A model generated the notes under the pieces. It was not told where the DNA came from, searched no databases, and saw nothing but the letters and a program-made list of their open reading frames with translations. A stretch of 27,028 bases of DNA, from NCBI GenBank assembly GCA_964353405.1, contig CAYGWJ010000180.1, positions 1 through 27,028 on the forward strand, given 5' to 3'. Below are positions 21,687 to 27,028 of this stretch, piece after piece. Numbering within the stretch: position 1 is the stretch's first letter; each line of letters begins with the position of its first letter. This stretch comes from JBGLNJ01 sp964353405 (GTDB lineage Bacteria > Chloroflexota > Anaerolineae > Fen-1058). Made by a program: the position numbers and the translations under genes.

Positions 21687-23608
21687 TGATGGGGGGTGGT
21701 CCAGGACATGGCAGATACGAAGAAGCTCGCAAAGCCAAGAATACCAGCGTGACGCTGTCTCGCTTGATGGGTTACTTTGCGCCTTACCGGTTGATTCTCT
21801 TCGGCGTGCTGGCGTTGATTCTGCTGGGCACGCTGGTCCAAGTCGCGTCGCCGTTTTTGATCGGGCAAGCGGTGGATTGTTTCATCGCGCCGACGCCCGC
21901 GTCGCACTGCGCGTTGAGCCAGCATCCAGCGCCGAGCCTGAGCGGATTGATGAGGGTGGTGCTGGCAATGGTGTTGCTGGCATTGCTGGGCGCAGCCAGC
22001 ACCGGTGCGCAGTTTTACCTTATGGCGCAGGCCGGCCAGCGCGTGGTGCGGGAATTGCGCAACAAATCGTTCGAGCAAATTCACCGCTTGAGCGTGAGCT
22101 ATTACACCGAGCACGCGTTCGGCGACGTGATGAGCCGCCTAACAAACGATGTGGACACGATCACGCAGGCCGTCAACTTTGGCCTGGTGCAGGTCGTGTC
22201 CGGCAGCCTGGCGCTCGTCGGCATCATCGTGGCGATGCTGGCGCTCAACATGTCGCTCGCGCTCTTGTGCCTGATCGTCGTGCCGTTCATGGTGGCCGTG
22301 ACCTTATTCCTGTCCGATCGAGCGCGGCGCGCGTACCGGACATCGCGGCAGCAAATGGGCGCCGTCAACGCCGACTTGCAGGAAAGCATCAGCGGCGTGC
22401 GCGAGGCGCAGGCGTTCAATCGCGAAACGGAAAATATCGAACAGTTCCGCCGCACCAACGACGCGAATCGCCGCGCGAATATCCGCGCCGTGACCATCAC
22501 GTCGGCGTTGATGCCCTCGCTCACCGCGTTGGGCACCGTCGCCATGGCGATTGTCGCGGGCGTGGGCGGCGTGCTGGCGGTGCGCGGCCAGCCTGTGTTG
22601 GGCCAGGTGGTGACCATCGGCGTCATCGTCGCGTTTCTCAATTATGTGGGACGTTTCTACCAGCCGATTCAAATGATCGCGCAGATGTGGACACAACTCC
22701 AGAGCGCCATCGCCGGGGCCGAACGCATCTTTGAGCTGCATGACGAAAAGCTCGAGATTGACAATGCGCCTGACGCTATCGAGCTGCCGGTCATCCAGGG
22801 CCATGTCGAGCTGCGCGACGTGAGCTTTAGCTATCGAGACCAGGCCACCGGCAACGAAGATGTGTGCACGCTGTGCGGCATCAATCTGACCGCCGAGCCG
22901 GGTCAGGTGGTCGCGCTCGTCGGGCCGACCGGCGCAGGCAAGACGACCATCATTAACATGCTCCCGCGCTTTTACGACGCGAAGGAAGGCGCGGTGTTGA
23001 TTGACGGCATTGACGTGCGCAAGGTGACGCAAGAAAGCCTGCGCCGGCAGATGGGCATCGTGTTGCAGGATACGTACCTGTTTTCCACAACCGTGCGAGA
23101 AAATATCCGCTATGGCCGCCCCGGCGCGACGGATGAGGAAATCGAGGCCGCCGCCAAGATTTCGCTGGCGCACGACTTTATCATGCGCTTGCCCGAAGGC
23201 TATGAAACCATGCTGGGCGAACGCGGCAACAACCTGAGCCACGGCCAGCGGCAACTGATCTCGATTGCCCGCGCAGCGCTGGCGAATCCGCGCATCCTGA
23301 TCCTGGACGAGGCGACGAGCAGCGTGGACACGCGCACCGAGCGGCTCATCCAGCGCGCGCTGGCCGAGCTGATGAAGGGCCGCACCAGCTTTGTCGTGGC
23401 GCACCGGCTCAGCACCATCCGCAACGCCGATCAGGTGCTGGTGGTGTTCGATGGTCAGATCGTCGAGCGCGGCACACACCCACAGTTGCTGGCCAGGCGC
23501 GGCAAGTACTATGACCTGTACACCAGCAATACGCTGGGGCGGCAAGTGGATGTGCCGGAAGTGTCCGGGAATGGAAAGCATGGCGCGGGGGTGGCAGTGC
23601 CGGCGTGA
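21683..23608 (+). CDS. ABC exporter half-transporter, catalytic-site subunit
   Basis: A 641-residue partner of the preceding protein. After a Met/Gly-rich start (MMMGGGPGHGR), the six-helix membrane domain covers about 30-350, with a non-conserved loop between helices 1 and 2 (CFIAPTPASHCALSQHP). The ATPase domain has Walker A GPTGAGKT (414-421), signature LSHGQ (518-522, second glycine replaced by histidine), Walker B LILDEATSSVD with catalytic E543, and H574 in VVAHRLST. The altered signature faces the degenerate Walker site of the partner, while E543/H574 pair with the partner's intact LSGGQ, exactly as expected for an asymmetric heterodimer. The ATG at 21683 follows GGAGG by 7 bases and overlaps the upstream stop. 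Confidence 0.95.
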   Translation: MMMGGGPGHGRYEEARKAKNTSVTLSRLMGYFAPYRLILFGVLALILLGTLVQVASPFLIGQAVDCFIAPTPASHCALSQHPAPSLSGLMRVVLAMVLLALLGAASTGAQFYLMAQAGQRVVRELRNKSFEQIHRLSVSYYTEHAFGDVMSRLTNDVDTITQAVNFGLVQVVSGSLALVGIIVAMLALNMSLALLCLIVVPFMVAVTLFLSDRARRAYRTSRQQMGAVNADLQESISGVREAQAFNRETENIEQFRRTNDANRRANIRAVTITSALMPSLTALGTVAMAIVAGVGGVLAVRGQPVLGQVVTIGVIVAFLNYVGRFYQPIQMIAQMWTQLQSAIAGAERIFELHDEKLEIDNAPDAIELPVIQGHVELRDVSFSYRDQATGNEDVCTLCGINLTAEPGQVVALVGPTGAGKTTIINMLPRFYDAKEGAVLIDGIDVRKVTQESLRRQMGIVLQDTYLFSTTVRENIRYGRPGATDEEIEAAAKISLAHDFIMRLPEGYETMLGERGNNLSHGQRQLISIARAALANPRILILDEATSSVDTRTERLIQRALAELMKGRTSFVVAHRLSTIRNADQVLVVFDGQIVERGTHPQLLARRGKYYDLYTSNTLGRQVDVPEVSGNGKHGAGVAVPA

Positions 23609-23613
23609 AGCGT

Positions 23614-23673
23614 AAAACGTGAAACGTGATGCGTGCGCGCTGGCGCGTCACGCGTCACGTTTCACGCATCACG
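23614..23673. repeat. Palindromic repeat after the ABC operon
   Basis: CGTGAAACGTGATGCGTG near 23618-23635 pairs, with one mismatch, with CACGCGTCACGTTTCACG at 23649-23666, around a GC-rich loop. It is the same GCATCACG/CGTGATGC theme as 12072-12113. Confidence 0.65.
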
Positions 23674-23685
23674 AGATGACTAGAA

Positions 23686-23714
23686 ACCTCGGGCGTGTTC
23701 AAGACGCCGGAGGT
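23686..23714 (+). terminator. Hairpin between convergent units
   Basis: ACCTCGGGCGT (23686-23696) pairs with ACGCCGGAGGT (23704-23714) at 10 of 11 positions, loop GTTCAAG, followed by CCTTTATT. It could end the ABC operon transcript. Confidence 0.45.
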
Positions 23715-23768
23715 CCTTTATTAAAGACCCGCAGTGATCCGAAAAATTCTTCTGTTCGCCGACCACAC

Positions 23769-24685
23769 CTACGCCGCGAGTTGTCCCAGTCCTTCGGCCA
23801 GTGATGTTGTCACACCAAGCCCCAGCAGCTCAGCCATCTGGCCGCCATCGCCGGCGCTGTGGCGAATGTCTCCCTTTCGCTCCGGCTTGAACTCGGGCGT
23901 AAATTGCGTCCCGAGTACAGCGTTGAGGGTATCGGCCAGCTTTAGTAACGAAATTCTTTGCCCAGAGGCCACATTAAGGACTTGGCCGGCAGCCCGCGGG
24001 CCCTCGCGCGCCGCCAGGTTTGCGCGGACGACATCGGACACATGGACAAAGTCACGTGTCTGCTTTCCGTCGCCATAGATCACAGGTGGCTGACCCATTT
24101 TCATGCGCCCGACAAATCTGGGAATGACGGCCGCATAGTCGCCGTTGGGGTTCTGCCGCGCGCCGAACACATTAAGTAGCGCAGGCACACCGTGGGCAGG
24201 CCAAAAGCCGCAAAGAATGTCTGGCACCAAGTCTCGCCCATCAGTTTGGAGGCAGCGTAAGGTGACAGGGGCCGAGGCGCACAAGTCTCCTTGAGTGGCA
24301 AGCTGTCATTGTCACCATAGACAGCGCAAGAACTGGCCAGCACCACTCGTCTGGCCGCTGCCTCGCGCGCCGCGATGAGCACATTCAGCGTTCCGGTCAC
24401 ATTCGCCTCATGGGTACTCTGCGGGTCCGCCATAGATTGCGGCACACTGACCAACGCGGCCTGGTGGAGAACGTAATCCACGCCGGACATGACTGGGCGC
24501 ACCTGGTCGAGGCAGCGCACATCGCCCACGACCAGATCGACCGAGCCAGTCACGTTCGCCAGGTTTTCACGCCGGCCTGTGCTCAGATTGTCCAGCACCC
24601 GAACCTGCTCTCCGCGACGAACCAATGCCTCGACGATATGAGAGCCGATGAAACCCGCTCCACCCGTGACAAGATACAGGGCCAT
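23769..24685 (-). pseudogene. NAD-dependent epimerase/dehydratase, frameshifted
   Basis: An extended short-chain dehydrogenase of the UDP-sugar epimerase type. The N-terminal part (24685 to about 24176) has the NAD motif TGGAGFIGSH, then LHQAALVSVPQSM, SSCAVYG and the catalytic YAASK. The C-terminal part lies in another frame (about 24175 to 23769): NVFGARQNPNGDYAAVIPRF, VIYGDGKQTRDFVHVSDV, LNVASGQRISLL. The break is between LRYL and NVFGARQ; one extra T in the run at 24174-24175 gives the family-typical LRYFNVFGARQ. It is therefore either a recent single-base mutation or an assembly error. The whole protein would be about 305 residues. Family role is sugar-nucleotide interconversion for surface polysaccharides. 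It follows a truncated secreted glycosidase on the same strand. Confidence 0.88.
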
Positions 24686-24696
24686 AAGTGATCACC

Positions 24697-25314
24697 TCAA
24701 CAGAGTACCAACGGTAGATAAATCGGCATGTTTGTCGTAACGATCGTGAGGAGCGCCAGCGTGTCTATGCCGGCGGGCACGTCCACGTGAACTGCGCTGC
24801 CCGATACAAAGCTGAGCGGCACGTCTTGCTCCTTGCCATCCGGCGTAGACCAGTGTGCCGACGTCAAGCGCCAGATGTCATTCACGCTCAGATCCAAGCC
24901 AAAGGCGGCGGTCGGCGCAGAGGCGGTATTGACGAACAAGACCGAGTAACCACCTGGCGTGCGGCGCAATCCCAACTGCACAGACATCGCGACCGTCGTC
25001 GTGATCAGGCTGGTATGGGCAGCTGCGATGAGCGCATCGCTCACCTGGGCAAAGTGTTGTTGGGGCACGCCAGCCAAGGCGTTTTGCGTCCGCTCGTTCA
25101 GCCACTTGTCATACTGTCCGGTGCCCCCGACCGTCAATATCCGACCGGGAAACTGGCGCAGCGCGGAGACGGTGGTGTCGCTGACGGCTTGGACTTCAGG
25201 CAAAATGAGGACCGTGTGGCGATTGAAGGCGCCGGTATCCGTATCCAGAACCAGATCGAAGGGAATGTGCGCACGATACAGCAGATTGGCCGTGTTACGA
25301 TAGGCCAGCCTGTT
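24697..25314 (-). pseudogene. 5'-truncated secreted glycosidase fragment with YLPLVLC tail
   Basis: The leftward frame opens right after a TGA at 25315-25317 and has no credible start or ribosome binding site. It begins LAYRNTANLLYRAHIPFDLV, continues RHTVLILPEVQAVSDTTV and FPGRILTVGGTGQYDKW, then a beta-rich end (GLRRTPGGYSVLFVNTAS), closing with NMPIYLPLVLC. The first part resembles the trimerisation (amidotransferase-like) domain of GH42-type beta-galactosidases, and the rest a C-terminal beta domain. The catalytic barrel is missing, and only about 85 bases separate the frame from the next divergent gene, so the 5' part was deleted, not frameshifted. Confidence 0.65.
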
Positions 25315-25401
25315 TCACAAGTCGTTTGACTGACAGACGTGCAGCTTAACAATTCAACATTATGGCAAAATAGGCACATCTTCGCGATAGGAGGTGTGTC
25401 C

Positions 25402-26025
25402 ATGGCACGCTCCCGTAAGGGGCCTTCAAGAACACGGCGGGCGTCCAAGCCGAAGCCGACGTTCCGCGGTCGGGTGCCCGCCGATGTGGTTGACCAGTTG
25501 CTCTACCGTTTTGTGGCGCTGGTCAAGCAGGGGCTGGAGTTGATGTTGCGGGCCCCCTCGGCACTGGCCCGTGACGAGTTTGACCAGCATCCTGAATGGG
25601 TCTATGCGCCCACAGACATTCCTATCCTGGGTATCCTCTCAAAAAGTGGGGGGACTTGAACCTTGCGAAGGTTTCCGCTCATTACCAGGCCGCCCGCACC
25701 GCCCGCGCCGCGGGCGCAACAGCCGGTTGCCACACAGCCGCCCAAGCCAACGTCCACGCCGGCTGCGACCAAGACGCCGGCTCTCACGCTCACATTAACA
25801 CCGACCGCGACGGACACACCAGAGCCGACCGAGACGCCTGCGCGTCGGGTCGCCACGCTCCCGCCCCAGGACACGGCCACACCCTCGCTTCAAGAAGTGT
25901 TGAGTGGCTGGGCTGATTTCGGCGATGGCTCGCCCGGTGGCATCTTGGGTCTGGTTTTCCTGGGCGCCGCAGGATTCCTCGGAGCGCTCTTGATAGGCGT
26001 ATGGATAGGCCAGCGCCGCCGCTAG
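25402..26025 (+). pseudogene. Membrane-anchored Pro/Thr-rich protein gene split by a TGA in a palindrome
   Basis: One plus-strand frame runs from ATG 25402 (AGGAGG 7 bases upstream) to TAG 26023-26025, interrupted only by TGA at 25657-25659. The first 85 codons encode a basic soluble part (MARSRKGPSRTRRASKPKP ... DQLLYRFVALVKQGLELML). After the TGA the frame encodes a long Pro/Thr/Ala-rich linker (about 55 residues) and a C-terminal membrane helix (GGILGLVFLGAAGFLGALL) ending GQRRR. The TGA abuts the AACCTTGCGAAGGTT palindrome at 25659-25673, suggesting that a small repeat insertion created the stop. Alternatively these are two genes, the second starting at TTG 25663. Family not recognised. 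Confidence 0.5.
25659..25673. repeat. 15-bp palindrome AACCTTGCGAAGGTT
   Basis: A perfect palindrome around one central base, sharing the CCTTCGCAAGG core with 6223-6252. It lies at the in-frame stop of the split gene. Confidence 0.75.
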
Positions 26026-26114
26026 CAGCCTGTCGGAGAACCTCGTAGCATAGGGCCTTGTGCCCGTCACCACAACGCCCACAAGGGGCTAAACTACGCC
26101 TCTTCGACCGGCTC
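26026..26114. mobile_element. 89-bp MITE-like element with CTAG duplication
   Basis: Imperfect terminal repeats CAGCCTGTCGGAGAACC at the left and the complement of GAGCCGGTCGAAGAGGC at the right; an inner GCCTTGTG / CACAAGG pair folds the core. CTAG flanks both ends (26022-26025 and 26115-26118), and the left copy contains the stop codon of the preceding ORF. The tips resemble the 67-bp element at 5525-5591, and both targets fit YTAR. A T6 run at 26120-26125 follows, so it may also act as a terminator. Confidence 0.65.
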
Positions 26115-26126
26115 CTAGGTTTTTTG

Positions 26127-26528
26127 TCAGGCGTGCGGCAACCGCGCCAGCGCCGCCTTTAACTTTTGTGTGGCTTGCTCGGCCACCGGCTTGAGCGCCG
26201 GGTTGCCCGTGAACTCCATCGCCGCCAGCGCGTTCATCACCGAAACGACCGACCCGCCACCGTCCGCCTCGTACACAATCACGTTGCACGGCAAGAGCAA
26301 GCCGATTTCAATTTCGTTCGTCAGCGCCTGGTAGGCCAGCGGCGGATTACACGCGCCCAGGATGGTGTACCTGCAGAAGTCGGCGTTCAGCTTGGCCTTC
26401 ATTGTCGCCTTGACGTCAATCTCGGTCAGCACGCCAAAGCCTTCCTGCTTGAGCGAGGCGATGATGGCCTCCCGCGCTGCCTCATAGTCCAGCGTCGTGC
26501 GCCTTGAAAATCCGTAGGGTGTGTCCAT
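26127..26528 (-). CDS. DUF302 domain protein
   Basis: A 133-residue soluble protein. It opens MDTPYGFSRRTTLDYEAARE, then IIASLKQEGFGVLTEIDVKATMKAKL, the DUF302 core, and continues YTILGACNPPLAYQAL and LLLPCNVIVYEADGGG. These are the classic DUF302 pattern elements, including the two conserved cysteines in GACNP and LPCNV. The family's role is unsettled; members are often found near sulfur, redox or metal-handling genes. The ATG at 26528 follows GGAGAAGGAG closely. It is transcribed divergently from the FmdB/CsoR pair, with opposed promoters whose -10 boxes overlap. Confidence 0.92.
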   Translation of the reverse strand: MDTPYGFSRRTTLDYEAAREAIIASLKQEGFGVLTEIDVKATMKAKLNADFCRYTILGACNPPLAYQALTNEIEIGLLLPCNVIVYEADGGGSVVSVMNALAAMEFTGNPALKPVAEQATQKLKAALARLPHA

Positions 26529-26560
26529 GCTCCTTCTCCGTATTTGAGGGCAAATCCCCC

Positions 26561-26589
26561 TTGACAAAAATGCTGAAACTTGGTATACT
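26561..26589 (+). promoter_or_regulatory. Sigma-70 promoter for fmdB-csoR
   Basis: TTGACA (26561-26566), 17-base spacer, TATACT (26584-26589). It lies 39 bases upstream of the FmdB start and overlaps both the opposed promoter and the palindrome at 26584-26602. Confidence 0.82.
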
Positions 26590-26602
26590 CTACACCAGTA
26601 TA
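26584..26602. promoter_or_regulatory. Palindromic operator candidate
   Basis: TATACT (26584-26589) and AGTATA (26597-26602) form perfect arms around CTACACC. The site covers the -10 and start region of the rightward promoter and the -10 region of the leftward one. The CsoR/FrmR-type repressor encoded downstream is the natural candidate to bind here. Confidence 0.5.
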
Positions 26603-26615
26603 GTATGTTTGTCAA
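26587..26615 (-). promoter_or_regulatory. Opposed promoter for the DUF302 gene
   Basis: On the minus strand TTGACA (26615-26610), a 17-base spacer, then TAGAGT (26592-26587), a weaker -10. It overlaps the rightward promoter face to face. Confidence 0.55.
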
Positions 26616-26628
26616 GGAGCTGACCCGT

Positions 26629-26832
26629 ATGCCGATTTACGAGTATCGCTGCAAACAATGCGGAAACAAGTTCGACAAACTCGTCAAGCTCTTGACCAAG
26701 ACCTCGGACATCGAGTGTCCCAAGTGCGGAGAGCGCAAGGCCGAAAAATCCGTGTCGCTGTTTGGGACGAGCGGCGCGGCGTCGAGCGGCGGTTCTTTCG
26801 GCGCGTCGTCTTTTTGCGGGCCGGTTGGCTGA
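26629..26832 (+). CDS. FmdB-family zinc-ribbon regulatory protein
   Basis: A 67-residue protein opening MPIYEYRCKQCGNKFDKLV, the standard FmdB/CxxC_CxxC_SSSS start. A single zinc site is made by C8, C11, C30 and C33 (YRCKQC and ECPKCG). The tail is Gly/Ser-rich and ends SSFCGPVG. The ATG at 26629 follows AAGGAG by 10 bases; an earlier in-frame ATG at 26605 would overlap the predicted transcription start region and adds an atypical prefix. The family is named from a methylotroph formamidase-operon regulator, but most members are uncharacterised. It is followed after 41 bases by the CsoR/FrmR-type gene on the same strand. Confidence 0.93.
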   Translation: MPIYEYRCKQCGNKFDKLVKLLTKTSDIECPKCGERKAEKSVSLFGTSGAASSGGSFGASSFCGPVG

Positions 26833-26873
26833 GCGACCAGTTGATGAGGGCCGGTGGCTCTCTAGGAAGCTGT

Positions 26874-27028
26874 ATGAAAATGTCGTCAGAAGCAAAAGTA
26901 GATTTGGGCAAACGCCTCAAGCGATTGGAAGGCCAGGTGCGCGGCGTTCAAAAGATGCTGGAAGAAGACCGCGAGTGCCAGGAGATTGTCCAGCAGCTTG
27001 CGGCGATCCGTTCCGCTGCGCATCAAGC
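26874..27028 (+). CDS. CsoR/FrmR-type metal- or thiol-sensing repressor, partial
   Basis: The first 51 codons of a DUF156-family repressor before the window ends. It reads VDLGKRLKRLEGQVRGVQKM, the conserved N-terminal helix, then DRECQEIVQQLAAIRSAAHQ, in which the cysteine is the first ligand/sensor thiol of the family. The later His/Cys residues that would separate copper (CsoR), nickel/cobalt (RcnR), formaldehyde (FrmR) and persulfide (CstR) sensors are outside the window, so the inducer cannot be named. AGGAAGC precedes the ATG at 26874; a second ATG two codons on is possible. It probably shares the fmdB promoter and the TATACT/AGTATA site. Confidence 0.93.
   Translation, partial: MKMSSEAKVDLGKRLKRLEGQVRGVQKMLEEDRECQEIVQQLAAIRSAAHQ

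Noticed and set aside
25657..25659. TGA read as selenocysteine
   Set aside because: There is no SECIS-like stem placed correctly, no redox motif around the site, and the surrounding protein is low-complexity.

Overview
The window looks like a chromosomal segment of a Chloroflexota bacterium, most likely of the Anaerolineae/Caldilineae side. This rests on gene content, not on a marker gene. The pointers are DUF11/PPC secreted proteins ending in a short YLPLV-type tail, TIR/EAD7/FGE conflict-type domains, a DUF1475-dinB-tag cluster, a tungsten-type aldehyde:ferredoxin oxidoreductase (AOR), and many short palindromic repeats of the kind that litter Chloroflexota genomes. There are no rRNA, tRNA or CRISPR loci. 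AOR plus a polyferredoxin suggests anaerobic or microaerobic metabolism.

Layout. 1-3.9 kb: a partial conserved protein, a secreted DUF11/PPC protein, a DUF2179/UPF0316-type membrane protein and a VapBC-like toxin-antitoxin pair. 4.0-6.1 kb: a broken gene that once encoded a LexA-type winged helix, TIR, EAD7 and FGE-sulfatase fusion. It carries a 67-bp palindromic mobile element, an in-frame 90-bp palindrome, a 24-bp tandem duplication and a probable 1-nt frameshift. 6.3-8.5 kb: a four-cluster ferredoxin translationally coupled to AOR. 8.5-12.6 kb: a leftward group of nitroreductase, kinase-like protein and two tandem MFS exporters. 12.6-13.5 kb: a gene-poor stretch with terminators and gene remnants, including the start of a DNA methylase. 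13.5-16.8 kb: a HEAT-like protein and a secreted glycoside-hydrolase-like protein. 16.8-19.1 kb: an EAD7 remnant and a dinB-DUF1475-tag DNA-damage operon. 19.1-23.6 kb: a nested palindrome, then a MarR regulator with a heterodimeric ABC exporter. 23.7-26.1 kb: decayed genes (frameshifted epimerase, 5'-truncated glycosidase, an ORF split by a stop inside a palindrome) and a second transposon-like element. 26.1-27.0 kb: DUF302, FmdB-type zinc ribbon and CsoR/FrmR-type repressor around overlapping opposed promoters.

Two themes stand out. First, short palindromic elements sit inside or at the edges of genes: in frame in two coding regions, splitting a TIR domain in a third, and supplying stop or start codons elsewhere. 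Second, the window holds the wreck of a LexA-TIR-EAD7-FGE protein plus a second stray EAD7 fragment, pointing to a turned-over conflict/defence repertoire. Three of the disrupted genes are each restored by adding one base to a homopolymer (4207-4209, 11137-11139, 24174-24175), so assembly errors must be excluded before calling those three pseudogenes.
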